From Streptomyces camelliae (lineage in GTDB: Bacteria; Actinomycetota; Actinomycetes; Streptomycetales; Streptomycetaceae): a stretch of DNA of 64,000 nucleotides. Below the pieces are notes generated by a model. That model worked only from the letters and a program-made list of their open reading frames with translations. It did no database searches and had not been told where the DNA came from. Numbering within the stretch: the first letter of the stretch is position 1; each line of letters begins with the position of its first letter. A program made the translations under genes and the position numbers. Below, one piece after another: positions 8,261 through 17,081 of the stretch. Location of the stretch: the NCBI RefSeq assembly GCF_027625935.1, contig NZ_CP115300.1, positions 6,386,001 through 6,450,000 of the forward strand. The letters run 5' to 3'.

Positions 8261-9071
8261 GGACTGGACCCCTGAGGACGCCCGCAGGGAGCCGCTGCCG
8301 GAGGATTGGCTCCCCGGTGAACCTGCACCGGAACCCGGGGCCCCGACCCGCCGCGCCGGCTCGGTCGGCCCGGGGAGTGAGGGGCTGACGGGCGACGACC
8401 TCACCCCCGAGGACGCACCTGTGCACCGCCCTGACCCGGCGGACATGGGCCGCTTCGTGAGCCGTCGGCCTGCGGGCACGGGCCGCTCCGCGAGCCGTCG
8501 GCCGGCCGATGAGGAGAGGTCCGGGTCCGAGGGGCTGCGGCCCGGCACGGAGGACCTGGCGTCCGGCACGTCCGGCCTGGGCGGACCGGAGGCCTCCGGC
8601 GGGACGCGGCCCAGGGCGGACGAGAGCGGGGCGCCGGGCGAGAGCCTGATGCCGGACGACGGGCTGGGGGCTCCGTCCTCCGGTGAGCCGACCGCACGCG
8701 AGGCGCACGGTACCGAGTCCCGGGGCCCGGACGCCTGGCCGACGGCACCGGGCGCGCCGGCGGCCCCCGCCCGGGCCGGCACGGGCGCACCTCTCCTGTC
8801 CCACGACGAGACCGACCGCTGGGAGCGGCGGATGCGGGAACTGGCCGCCGGGTTCGTGGAGGAGCCGCGCGGGGCCGTCGAGAAGGCCGACCACGCGCTG
8901 GAGGAGATCGCCGGGCGGTTCGAGGAAGCCGTGGAGCGGCGGCGGCGTACGCTGCGGCGGTCCTGGGAGGCCACCGAGGACCGCGGTCCGGGCTCGGACG
9001 CCGACACCGAGCAGCTCAGGCTGGCTCTGCGGGACTACCGGGACCTGGCCGAGCGCCTGCTACACAGCTGA
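8193..9071 (+). CDS. Disordered soluble protein with the same FVExPxxAVxxAD module
   Basis: The 292-residue protein is mostly Pro/Gly/Glu/Arg-rich and probably disordered over residues 1-200, with repeated PEDW/PED and SRRPAGTGRSASRRPA segments. Residues 205-292 carry a helical module (DRWERRMRELAAGFVEEP, AVEKADHALEEIAGRFEEAVERR, then TEQLRLALRDYRDLAERLL). This mirrors the module of the preceding gene (compare TEQMRTALLGARPLFDDL). The ATG at 8193 follows GGAGAGGTG; a GTG at 8184 is also in frame. It is co-transcribed with, and overlaps, the upstream gene. Function is unknown; an envelope or stress role would be speculation. Confidence 0.65.
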   Translation: MSDRTSGSGDTHPTGRIRRPQDEDWTPEDARREPLPEDWLPGEPAPEPGAPTRRAGSVGPGSEGLTGDDLTPEDAPVHRPDPADMGRFVSRRPAGTGRSASRRPADEERSGSEGLRPGTEDLASGTSGLGGPEASGGTRPRADESGAPGESLMPDDGLGAPSSGEPTAREAHGTESRGPDAWPTAPGAPAAPARAGTGAPLLSHDETDRWERRMRELAAGFVEEPRGAVEKADHALEEIAGRFEEAVERRRRTLRRSWEATEDRGPGSDADTEQLRLALRDYRDLAERLLHS

Positions 9072-9521
9072 TCCAGCGGCTGATCCAGCGGCTGATCCAC
9101 CGGCTGATCCGCTCGTGGCGGCAGCCCTGCGCTGCCGCCACTCCCGTACGACCTCGTCGACGTCGTACGGCTTCTTGCCCAGCGGCGGACCGGGCGGCGG
9201 CTTGAACATCATGTCCTTGATCTTGACGTTGACGTCCTCGATGATCTTCCGCGCGATCCGCTCCGAGGGCGCCGCGTACGCCGCCTCCAGTGCGTCCTCG
9301 GCCTCCTTGCGCAGCGCGAGCGCGGGCGGCAGGACGGACAGGCCCTCACGCGCCAACTTCCGCTTGATCCACCACAGTTCGTCGTAGGTGGAGTCGACCT
9401 CGGTGGGCAGCGGCTCGCCCGCACCCGGCAGTTCCTCGAACTCGCCGCGTCGCTGGGCGTCACGGATCTGCTTGTCGACCCAGGACTCGAACGGCACACC
9501 CGGTGGCTTTCGCTCGGTCAT
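9060..9521 (-). CDS. DUF1992 (DnaJ-homologue subfamily C member 28-like) protein
   Basis: The 153-residue protein opens with the family pattern FESWVDKQIRDAQRRGEFEELPGAGEPL, then WWIKRKLAREGLSVLPPALALRKE and a DVNVKIKDMM segment, all diagnostic of DUF1992. The family is small and helical with no established biochemical role. The C-terminal tail is Ser/Gly/Ala-rich and encoded by a 12-bp tandem repeat. The ATG at 9521 is unambiguous. Its 3' end overlaps the convergent upstream gene by 12 bp. Confidence 0.85.
   Translation of the reverse strand: MTERKPPGVPFESWVDKQIRDAQRRGEFEELPGAGEPLPTEVDSTYDELWWIKRKLAREGLSVLPPALALRKEAEDALEAAYAAPSERIARKIIEDVNVKIKDMMFKPPPGPPLGKKPYDVDEVVREWRQRRAAATSGSAGGSAAGSAAGSAV
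9068..9115. repeat. 12-bp tandem repeat, four copies
   Basis: CTGATCCAGCGG occurs at 9068 and 9080, CTGATCCACCGG at 9092, and a diverged unit at 9104. It covers the stop of the plus-strand gene and encodes the C-terminal tail of the DUF1992 protein. Confidence 0.85.
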
Positions 9522-9615
9522 GACTCCATTGTGCCGGACGGCACCCGGTCGGGCGTTTTATCATGCGGCGGCAGACAGACCGGCCGCACGGCCGGATGAT
9601 TCAGGGGGAACGCGC

Positions 9616-10008
9616 GTGCTCGAACTGACCATGGCCACCGTCTCCGGGGCCGACTCGGGGGCCACGGCAGGGATGACGATGGCCGACGGGCCGAGCGAGC
9701 CGGGTTCCGTGCTCCGCGTCGGCCGGGACGCCTCGGTGTGCCGGCTGGTCACACCGGAGGACTGGCTGTTCGTCTCCCGCGTCCACCTGGAGTTCCGCTG
9801 CGGCCCGGACGGCGGCTGGCAGCTGACGTGGCTGCGCGGGTCACAGGCCGAGCCGTCCTCCGAAGTACGGCTGATGGCCGGGGAGTTCACCCAGCCGCTC
9901 GGCTACGGCGAGACGGTACGGCTGCCGCACGGCGGGTCCGGTGAGATCGTCGTCCAGGACCGCACCGCGCCGCGCAGCGTCAACGTCGGCTTCTACCACG
10001 AGGCGTGA
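9616..10008 (+). CDS. FHA-domain protein
   Basis: The 130-residue protein is essentially a single forkhead-associated fold: LRVGRD near residue 31, then VSRVHLEF near residue 50 with the Ser-Arg-x-His core that reads phosphothreonine, and the strand GYGETVRLPHG. It should act as a cytoplasmic phospho-threonine adaptor for a Ser/Thr kinase pathway. The GTG at 9616 has GGGGGAA five bases upstream; ATG 9631 is a weaker alternative. No kinase lies beside it, so its partner is unknown. Confidence 0.75.
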   Translation: MLELTMATVSGADSGATAGMTMADGPSEPGSVLRVGRDASVCRLVTPEDWLFVSRVHLEFRCGPDGGWQLTWLRGSQAEPSSEVRLMAGEFTQPLGYGETVRLPHGGSGEIVVQDRTAPRSVNVGFYHEA

Positions 10009-10037
10009 GCCGGGCCGGTCCCCTCCGGGCCCGGCTC
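10007..10037. terminator. Bidirectional hairpin overlapping two stop codons
   Basis: GAGCCGGGCC at 10007-10016 and GGCCCGGCTC at 10028-10037 form a perfect 10-bp stem that includes the stop codon regions of the convergent FHA and methyltransferase genes. Confidence 0.75.
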
Positions 10038-10707
10038 AGGCCAGCACCCGGGCCAGCGCGAACCCGTCGTAGCCCTTGCTGCCGACCGTCTGCAGCGCCG
10101 TACCGTCGAGCCTCGGGTGGGTCGCGATCAGCTCGATCGCGGCCCGGGTGCCCACGACGTCCGGCTCGGTGCTGTCCGCGTCGACGACCCGGCCGCCGCG
10201 CACCACGTTGTCCAGGACGATCAGGCTGCCCGCGCTGGTGAGGCGCAGCGCCCACTCCACGTAGTGCGCGTTGTTGGCCTTGTCGGCGTCGATGAAGACC
10301 AGGTCGAAGGGGGGCGGGTTGTCGTCGGCGAGCTTGGGCAGCGACTCCAGGGCCGGGCCGACCCGCACCTCCACGATCTTGTCCAGACCCGCCCGGGCGA
10401 TGTTCCGTACGGCCACCTCGGCGTGCTTGGGGTTGTACTCCAGCGACACCAGCCGGCCGTCCTCGGGCAGCGCCCGCGCCAGCCAGATCGTGCTGTACCC
10501 GCCGAGCGTGCCGATCTCCAGGACGTGGCGCGCACCCTGGACCTGCGCGAGCAGATGGAGGAACTTGCCCTGCGTGGCCGTGACGCCGATCGGCGGGAGC
10601 CCGGCGGCGTCGTTCTCCCGCAACGCCGCCTGCAGCGCCTCGTCGTCGGGCGTGAGCTGGCTGATGAAGTAGTCGTCGACGTCGTCCCAGACCTGCGAGC
10701 CGGTCAT
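10036..10707 (-). CDS. Class I O-methyltransferase (COMT-like, cation-dependent)
   Basis: The 223-residue protein matches the small Mg2+-dependent catechol/caffeoyl-CoA O-methyltransferase group. It has VLEIGTLGGYSTIWLARAL for SAM motif I, VSLEYNPKHAEVA for the ribose-binding acid, DLVFIDADKANN with the metal-site Asp residues, and VLDNVVRGGRVVD with the conserved DN pair. It transfers a methyl group to a vicinal-diol or catechol-type acceptor. ATG 10707 has AGGAG very close and GAAAGG further upstream. The acceptor cannot be deduced. Confidence 0.87.
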   Translation of the reverse strand: MTGSQVWDDVDDYFISQLTPDDEALQAALRENDAAGLPPIGVTATQGKFLHLLAQVQGARHVLEIGTLGGYSTIWLARALPEDGRLVSLEYNPKHAEVAVRNIARAGLDKIVEVRVGPALESLPKLADDNPPPFDLVFIDADKANNAHYVEWALRLTSAGSLIVLDNVVRGGRVVDADSTEPDVVGTRAAIELIATHPRLDGTALQTVGSKGYDGFALARVLA

Positions 10708-10753
10708 GCTCCTGCTGCCTTTCCCGAGTACGTGCACTACCTCTGCAATGGTC

Positions 10754-11869
10754 TCAGCCGACGGGCCCCGACGGGGAGACCGGCGGGAATTGTCCGGCCT
10801 GCGGCGCCGGCACCGGCCGCCGTGCGCGCCGTACGACGAGCACGCAGGCCAGCGCGACCAGCACCAGCAGCCCGCCGCCGACCGTGACGACCCACGCGGG
10901 GATCCCGGCGATCCGGCGCAGCTCGTCGTCGTGGATCACCTGCTGGACCGGAGTGTCGGCGGCGGCCCGGCGCAGTTCGTGATCGCCGGAGATCCGGGAG
11001 GGTTCGGGAAAGTACTGGGCGAGCGCGGTCAGGTACGGCGTCCCGGCGGCCAGCTCGCCGAGGGCGCCGTCCGGTGCGGTGAGGCGGCCGGCGAAGACCG
11101 TGCCGGGTGCCGGCCCGCCGATCGTCGTGCGCGTCTCCATGCGGTGGGCGGCGAGCACGTACAGGCCGAGCGACTGCGGGGTGGTGGCCAGGCGGGAGAG
11201 CCGCATCGGGTACACCGGGCCGTCGGCCGCGAAGGTGAGGTGGATCGGGTCGAGGGCGCCGTGCAGCGGGGTGCCGCCGGTGTCGGGGGCGAGGCGGACG
11301 GCGACGTACTCCCAGTGCCGGTCGACGTACGGCTGGAGGGCGGTGCGCAGCCGGGCGGGGAAGGCGAAGCCGTGGTCGCGCAGCCAGTGGTCGAGGGCGC
11401 TCGGGTCGGTGACGGTCAGCCGGGCCACGTCGAAGGGGCCGAGCCGCTGCCGGCCGACCACACCGACGCCGGCCGCGGCCGGGGGAGCTGCGGCGCCGAC
11501 GGTGTCGTGGCCGTCGAAGGGCCAGTCGCCGTTCTGGGGCCAGAAGTGGTACCGGGTGCGGTGGACGGGCTCGATCGCCCGGGCCAGCTGGTCGAAGAGG
11601 GCGGGGTCGCCGAGGCGGACGGTGGCCCGGTGCGGAACGGGCATGATCCAGGCGGCCCGCTTCGCGTCCCCGCCGACCGTCAGCCGCATCACGATCTGCT
11701 CCTGCCGCCCGTCCCACCGCAGCACGGACTGCTCCTCCGCGACGGAGATCCGTGTCGCCGCGTCCGGCACCATCGCTCCGCAACCGCAGGCGTAGGCGGG
11801 GGCGATGAGCCAGGTGAGCTGGATGCCGAGGAGGGAGAGAAGCAGGGCGAGTATGCGGGCGCGTTTCAC
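10754..11869 (-). CDS. DUF2330 secreted/membrane-anchored protein
   Basis: The 371-residue protein has a signal peptide ending near a YACGCGA segment, a large extracellular part with the DUF2330 pattern (EEQSVLRWDGRQEQIVMRLTV, AAWIMPVPHRA) and a C-terminal membrane helix at about 325-345. An Arg-rich stop and a Pro-rich cytoplasmic tail follow. The double Cys-Gly-Cys at the mature N-terminus is characteristic. Family function is unknown. The GTG start at 11869 has only a weak GTAGG upstream. Confidence 0.8.
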   Translation of the reverse strand: MKRARILALLLSLLGIQLTWLIAPAYACGCGAMVPDAATRISVAEEQSVLRWDGRQEQIVMRLTVGGDAKRAAWIMPVPHRATVRLGDPALFDQLARAIEPVHRTRYHFWPQNGDWPFDGHDTVGAAAPPAAAGVGVVGRQRLGPFDVARLTVTDPSALDHWLRDHGFAFPARLRTALQPYVDRHWEYVAVRLAPDTGGTPLHGALDPIHLTFAADGPVYPMRLSRLATTPQSLGLYVLAAHRMETRTTIGGPAPGTVFAGRLTAPDGALGELAAGTPYLTALAQYFPEPSRISGDHELRRAAADTPVQQVIHDDELRRIAGIPAWVVTVGGGLLVLVALACVLVVRRARRPVPAPQAGQFPPVSPSGPVG

Positions 11870-11927
11870 GGGCCTACAGACGGCGCCGGCCTGTGATCGG
11901 TTCCGGTGCGGTGGCTGGGCGGGGGTG

Positions 11928-12000
11928 GGGTCGCTTGCCCGCGCTTGCGGGGTGCCGCTGCGCCCACCCGTGCCGCCCCAGCGGCACGACTGCCCGCAGC
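11928..12000. repeat. Dispersed repeat A, copy 1
   Basis: This roughly 73-bp element begins GGGTCGCTTGCCCGCGCTTG and ends GGCACGACTGCCCGCAGC. It contains the hairpin GTGCCGCCCCAGCGGCAC. Related copies are at about 23277-23387 and 25412-25486. This copy is intergenic, between the DUF2330 and ProP-like genes. Confidence 0.8.
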
Positions 12001-12008
12001 GGCGGCGC

Positions 12009-13382
12009 TTACCGGCTCTCCACAGACGGCGCCGAACCCGGAAGCGGTCGTCCCGCCGACTCCGACATCCGCCATACCGCGAACCCGCCCACCACAGCCG
12101 CGGCCATCATGTAATACGCGGGCATCATCATGTTCCCCGTGGCTCCGATCAGCGCGGTCACCACCAGCGGAGTCGTCCCGCCGAACAGGGACACCGACAC
12201 GTTGAAGCCGATGGACAGGGAGCCGTACCGCACCCGCGTCGGGAAGAGAGCGGGCAGCGCGGCCGGCATGGCCGCCGTGAAGCAGACCAGCAGCAGACCC
12301 AGCGCCCCCATGCCCAGCGCGACCGCGAGCAGGCTGCCCTGGCGGATCAGCAGCAGGGCCGGGACGGACAGGAACAGGAAGCCCGCGCAGCCCGCCGCGA
12401 TGACCGGACGCCGGCCCACCCGGTCGGACAACGCGCCCGCGAACGGCTGGACGATCATCATCAGCGCCATCACGCCCAGCACGACCAGCAGCCCGTGCGT
12501 CTCGTCGTACTTCAGCTCGCTCGTCAGATAGCTCGGCATGTACGACAGCAGCATGTAGTCGGTGACGTTGAAGACCAGCACCAGGCCCATGCACAGCAGC
12601 AGCGCCTTCCACTGGCCCGCCACCATCTCGCGCAGCGGCACCTTCGGCCGCTGCGCCTCCGCCTTCTCGACCTCCGCCGCGAACGCCGGGGTCTCCTCAA
12701 GGCGCATCCGCAGGTAGAGCCCGATGAGGCCCATCGGGCCCGCGATCAGGAACGGGATGCGCCAGCCCCAGGTCAGCAGGTCGTGCGACGACAGCAGTGC
12801 CGTCATCAGCGTCACCAGGCCCGCGCCGCCGATGTACCCCGCCAGCGTGCCGAACTCCAGCCAGCTGCCGAAGAAGCCCCGCTTCTTGTCGGGGGCGTAC
12901 TCGGCGATGAAGGTGGACGCGCCCGCGTACTCACCGCCCGTCGAGAAGCCCTGCACCAGGCGGGCGGCCAGCAGCAGAAGCGGCGCGCCGACGCCGATCG
13001 AGGCGTACGACGGGATCAGGCCGATGGCGAACGTGCCCGCCGCCATCATGATCATGGTCACGGCGAGGACCTTCTGCCGGCCCACCCGGTCGCCCAGCGG
13101 GCCGAAGACCATGCCGCCCAGCGGACGGACCAGGAACGCGGCGGCGAAGGCGCCGAACGTCGACAGCAACTGCGCGGTCGGGTTGCCGGACGGGAAGAAG
13201 ACCTTGCCCAGGGTCACCGCGATGTAGCTGTAGACGCCGAAGTCGAACCACTCCATCGCGTTGCCGAGCGCCGCCGCCTTCACGGCGCGCTTGACGAGGG
13301 CCGGGTCGGTGACGGTGACGTCGGAGGCCGTGCGGGCCTCGGGGATCTTCAGAGACGGGGAGACTGCTGCGACTGCGGCCAA
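12009..13382 (-). CDS. MHS-family MFS symporter, ProP-like
   Basis: The 457-residue protein has 12 membrane segments and the metabolite:H+ symporter signatures: GNAMEWFDFGVYSYIA in helix 1, VRPLGGMVFGPLGDRVGRQKVL between helices 2 and 3, GEYAGASTFIAEYAPDKKRGF and SLSIGFNVSVSLFGGTTPLV. These closely match proline/glycine-betaine transporter ProP relatives. It likely imports an osmolyte or organic acid with protons. The TTG at 13382 gives a full-length protein; its ribosome site (AGGCGAG) is modest. The upstream gap contains a TGCA-type palindrome. Confidence 0.87.
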   Translation of the reverse strand: MAAVAAVSPSLKIPEARTASDVTVTDPALVKRAVKAAALGNAMEWFDFGVYSYIAVTLGKVFFPSGNPTAQLLSTFGAFAAAFLVRPLGGMVFGPLGDRVGRQKVLAVTMIMMAAGTFAIGLIPSYASIGVGAPLLLLAARLVQGFSTGGEYAGASTFIAEYAPDKKRGFFGSWLEFGTLAGYIGGAGLVTLMTALLSSHDLLTWGWRIPFLIAGPMGLIGLYLRMRLEETPAFAAEVEKAEAQRPKVPLREMVAGQWKALLLCMGLVLVFNVTDYMLLSYMPSYLTSELKYDETHGLLVVLGVMALMMIVQPFAGALSDRVGRRPVIAAGCAGFLFLSVPALLLIRQGSLLAVALGMGALGLLLVCFTAAMPAALPALFPTRVRYGSLSIGFNVSVSLFGGTTPLVVTALIGATGNMMMPAYYMMAAAVVGGFAVWRMSESAGRPLPGSAPSVESR

Positions 13383-13798
13383 AACGGGGCTCGCCTACCT
13401 TTCGACGGGGACAGGGACACGGCCCGTACGGCGACGCCGCCCTACAGAACGGACCGAAAAACGACCATAGGCGGCTTTCGGCCCCTTACGTGCCGTACGT
13501 GCATCACTGCATAGTGCAGCTAAACGGCGCGTACCCAGGTACGTCTGCCCGCTCCACGCGCCGTACTCCACTCCCGCACTGTGATCCTTGTCGCGCCCCG
13601 CCCCTGCAACCGCACAGGCCCCGGACTGTCGTCATCCAGACAAAAGACGGACAAAAGACGGACACACGTCAGGTGAAGCGGGGGTTGCCCGCGTCTGTGT
13701 CCGGGGGGTCTGCAAGCCTCAAGAGGATCCTCATAGGGTGCGCAGAAGAATGTGGCGTATACGGCGCCGGAACAAACGGGGCGGGAGGCCGACGGGGC
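13383..13798. other. 416-bp divergent intergenic region
   Basis: No gene is supported here. It separates the ProP-like gene (minus) from the GT87-PAP2 gene (plus). Visible elements are the palindrome CTGCA-TAG-TGCAG at about 13508-13520, a direct repeat of ACAAAAGACGG at about 13639 and 13650, and AGGATCCT near 13732. These could be regulatory; no riboswitch pattern was recognised. Confidence 0.6.
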
Positions 13799-15853
13799 GT
13801 GGCGAACGTGGAGCACAGCGGGCGACCGACAGATGCCTTCGGGCAGGCCACCATCGGAACCCGGCTGCGCGCGGCCCGGCTGGGACTGTGGGCGGTGGCG
13901 GCGATCCTCGCCGTACGGCAGATGACCGTGGTCCTCAGCACCCCGAGCGGTCAGCGGCTGACCGACCTGGAGACCTGGGTCGGACCCCACGGCGTCCTGC
14001 ACGTGAACGGCTCGATCTACGACTCGACCCGCTTCACCGGCACGCCCTTCGGCGGACTCGTCCTCAAGCCCCTGACCCGCTCCGCCCAGGCCGCCCTCGG
14101 CTGGGGCTGGACCTTCGGCACCCTGCTCCTCGTCGTCGCCCTCGGCCTGATCGCCGCCCGCGCGCTGCCCCAGCCGGTCAGCCGCCGCACCTCGCTGCTG
14201 GCCGCGCCGGTCGCGATCAGCCTGCTCATGCTGTCCCTGCCGGTCCGCAACGCCCTGTGGCTCGGCCAGACCAGCATCATCCCGGTGCTGCTGGTCCTGC
14301 TCGGGCTGTTCGCCGTACGCGGGGAGCGGGCCAGCGGACTGTGCATAGGCCTCGCCGCCGCGCTCCAGCCGACCATGCTGCTGTTCGCCCCGCTGGTGTG
14401 GTTCACCGGCCGCCGCCGGGCCGCGCTCAGCACGGCCGGCACCTTCACCGCGCTCACCGTGCTCGCCTGGGCCGCGCTGCCGCACGACTCGTACGCGTAC
14501 TGGGTGCACCACATGGCCGGGGTGGGCCTCGGCGGCAAGGCCGACGCCCTCGGCAACCAGTCGCTGCACGGCGCCCTGCTCCGGCTGGGCGTGTCCGGAT
14601 GGCCGGAGATCGCCCTCTTCCTGCTGCTCAGCTCCGCCGTCGCGGCCCTCGCCATGCGCCGCGCGGTCCACTACGCGGCCGACGGACAGCTGCTCCTCGC
14701 CGTCGCCATCACCGGCTGCGCCGCCATCGCCGCCTCGCCCACCGCCTGGCAGCACCAGCTGCTGTGGGTGCTGCTCGCGGTGGTCGGCCGGGTCGGCAGG
14801 CGGGCCTCCGACCGGTACGTCTGGCCGGTCGCCGTCGTCCTCGTCACCACCCTCCCGGCGAAGATGATGCTGCCGAACATGCCGGTGATGTACCCGCTGC
14901 GGGACAACCTGGCCCTGCTCGCGGCCCTCGCGGCGGCCACGGCGGTCCCGTTCCTGTCCCGGACCTCGCCCTCCTACCAGACCCCGGTCCCGACGCAGTA
15001 CGCCCCACCGGTCCCGGCCCGCTTCCGCCGCGTCCCGCTCCTCCCCTTCCTCCGCCGGGTCCTGACCCGCCCCAACCTGCTGCTGGAACTGCTGCTCATC
15101 CGGGTCGTCTACGCCGCCTACTCGCGGGTGCGGCTCGCCGCGACCGGCGGCACCGTCGCCGGCGGCCGGGAACGCGCCGAGCACCACGGGCACATCGTGC
15201 TCGGCATCGAGCGCTTCCTGCACATCGACATCGAGCACTGGGTCAACCACACGGTCGTGAAGATCGGCTGGCTGCGGGACTTCTTCGACTTCTACTACGA
15301 GTCCTTCCACTTCGTCGTCCCGCTGACGATCCTCGGCGTCCTCTACTGGCGCCGCCCGGTCGACTACCGCTGGGCCCGCGCCTCCCTGGGCTTCGCCACC
15401 TTCCTCGCCCTGCTCGGCTTCTGGCTCTTCCCGCTGGCCCCGCCGCGCCTGATGCCGCACCTCGGCATCATCGACACCGTCCACGGCGCGCAGGACTTCT
15501 CCAAGCCGGACTACGGCACACTGACCGCGCTGACCAACCAGTACGCGGCGATGCCCTCGCTCCACTTCGGCTGGGCCCTGTGGTGCGGTCTGGTCATCGC
15601 GATCATCGCCCCGAAGTGGTGGATGAAGGCCCTCGGCCTGCTGCACCCCCTCTTCACCGTCTCGGCCATCGTCGCGACCGGCAACCACTGGGTGCTGGAC
15701 GCGGTCGGCGGCGCGGCGGTGGTGTCGGCGGGCTTCGGCCTGTCGTACGCCTTCCAGGGACCAAGGGCGATGGATCCGCCGCGCGCCTCAGGTGACCTCG
15801 GCCCCGCACTCGAACCAGACCGTCTTTCCGCCGCCGCCGCCGCCGACCGCTGA
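13799..15853 (+). CDS. Bifunctional GT87 glycosyltransferase / PAP2 phosphatase membrane protein
   Basis: The 684-residue protein has two membrane parts. Residues about 20-390 are a multi-helix GT87 (DUF2029) polyprenol-sugar-dependent mannosyltransferase-like domain. Residues about 430-660 are a PAP2-like domain related to inositolphosphotransferases, with LAPPRLMPHLG, the central AAMPSLHFGWALWCG motif and NHWVLDAVGGA, supplying the catalytic His and Asp residues. The pair suggests transfer of a sugar and a phospho-head group onto an envelope glycolipid. The GTG at 13799 follows GGGAGG. The 3' end overlaps the convergent ATP-binding protein gene by 66 bp. Such fusions are known in streptomycetes; the product is not. 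Confidence 0.8.
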   Translation: MANVEHSGRPTDAFGQATIGTRLRAARLGLWAVAAILAVRQMTVVLSTPSGQRLTDLETWVGPHGVLHVNGSIYDSTRFTGTPFGGLVLKPLTRSAQAALGWGWTFGTLLLVVALGLIAARALPQPVSRRTSLLAAPVAISLLMLSLPVRNALWLGQTSIIPVLLVLLGLFAVRGERASGLCIGLAAALQPTMLLFAPLVWFTGRRRAALSTAGTFTALTVLAWAALPHDSYAYWVHHMAGVGLGGKADALGNQSLHGALLRLGVSGWPEIALFLLLSSAVAALAMRRAVHYAADGQLLLAVAITGCAAIAASPTAWQHQLLWVLLAVVGRVGRRASDRYVWPVAVVLVTTLPAKMMLPNMPVMYPLRDNLALLAALAAATAVPFLSRTSPSYQTPVPTQYAPPVPARFRRVPLLPFLRRVLTRPNLLLELLLIRVVYAAYSRVRLAATGGTVAGGRERAEHHGHIVLGIERFLHIDIEHWVNHTVVKIGWLRDFFDFYYESFHFVVPLTILGVLYWRRPVDYRWARASLGFATFLALLGFWLFPLAPPRLMPHLGIIDTVHGAQDFSKPDYGTLTALTNQYAAMPSLHFGWALWCGLVIAIIAPKWWMKALGLLHPLFTVSAIVATGNHWVLDAVGGAAVVSAGFGLSYAFQGPRAMDPPRASGDLGPALEPDRLSAAAAADR

Positions 15854-16225
15854 CACGCCCCACTTGTCGACCACGGCATCGAGCAGAGCCAGGCCCCGGC
15901 CGCTCTCCGAGTCGTGGTGGACTTCGCTCGGCGGACAAGGGAGTTGAGGGAAACCGTCGGTCACCTCGGCCCGTACGCCCGCCGTCTGCCGGGCGAGCAG
16001 TACCGTGCAGCGGCGATCCGGTACGTGCCGTACGACGTTGGTGACCAGCTCGCTCACCCCCAGTTCCACGGCGAACGTCAGCTCGGTCAGCCGCCATTCG
16101 TGGAGCAGCGAGTGGACGATACGGCGGATGTGGCGGACCGAGTGCTCGCCGACGGTGAGTTGCATGCGGTACTGGGGAGCGTGGGGAATGTTGAGGTTCA
16201 CAGGACGAGGCTGACCTGGAATCAC
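15788..16225 (-). CDS. RsbW/SpoIIAB-like ATP-binding (anti-sigma-type) protein
   Basis: The roughly 145-residue protein has the HATPase_c_2 fold: ELGVSELVTNVVRH is the N-box, and SESGRGLALLDAVVDKWG followed by GKTVWFE are the G1/G2 boxes. It is divergent from a WhiJ-type XRE gene with a DUF397 gene behind it. This is the three-gene arrangement (ATP-binding protein, XRE/DUF5753, DUF397) found repeatedly in streptomycetes, and it affects development and antibiotic production. The start at 16225 (GTG) is uncertain; GTG 16201 is an alternative. Confidence 0.8.
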   Translation of the reverse strand: MIPGQPRPVNLNIPHAPQYRMQLTVGEHSVRHIRRIVHSLLHEWRLTELTFAVELGVSELVTNVVRHVPDRRCTVLLARQTAGVRAEVTDGFPQLPCPPSEVHHDSESGRGLALLDAVVDKWGVSAVGGGGGGKTVWFECGAEVT

Positions 16226-16273
16226 TACGCTGGGCTACGGACTGAACACAACGGGTCCGAGAGGGGACTTGGC

Positions 16274-17081
16274 ATGGTCAACATCAACACCCTCGACCCC
16301 AGCGCCTCACCGCTCGACTACTACGGCTTCGAGTTGCGTCGGTACCGAGAGGCGGCGGGACTCACGCAGAGGCAGCTCGGGGACATCATCAACTACACGG
16401 GGTCGATGGTCGGCCAGGTGGAGACAGCCCGGAAGCTGCCGACGCTGGACTTCAGCCAGCGGTCGGATGCGGCGTTGTGTACGGGAGGGTTACTGACGCG
16501 GTTGCATCCGCTGGTGATGCGAAGCCAACTCCCGGCTTGGTTTCAGCAGGTGGCGGAGTTGGAGGTGCGGGCGGCGGAGATCTGTACGTTCCAGATGGGC
16601 ATGATCCACGGGCTGTTGCAGACTCCGGCTTATGTACGTGCGGTGCTCGGCGCGCTGGACGACACCGGCCTCGACGACCGCTCCGCCGTACGGCTGGCCC
16701 GCCAGTGCATCTTCGACAAGGAGGAGCCGCCGGTCTTCTGGATGGTCCTCAGCGAGGCCGCGCTGAGGCAGGGGATCGGTGGGCCGGAGGTCATGCGCGG
16801 TCAACTGGCCCACCTGTTGACCTTCGAGAACAACCCGCTGATCAACGTCCAGGTGCTGCCGTTTTCGGCCGGGGCCCACGCGGGACTAACAGGCTCGTTC
16901 ACCCTCTTCCGCTCCGCCAGCGATCCGACCATCGTCTACACCGAGGGCTACGGGAGCGCGCATACGACCGCCAACCCGGACACCGTCAAGGACTGCTCGC
17001 TCCGTTACGATCATCTACGAGCCGCCGCGCTCTCGATCAAGGACTCGGCGGGGCTGATCCGAGAGGTGATGGAGGACCGCT

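Noticed and set aside
13520..15688. A 722-codon minus-strand open frame
   Set aside because: It is antisense to the GT87-PAP2 gene, rich in Glu/Gly/Arg/Gln, with no recognisable fold.
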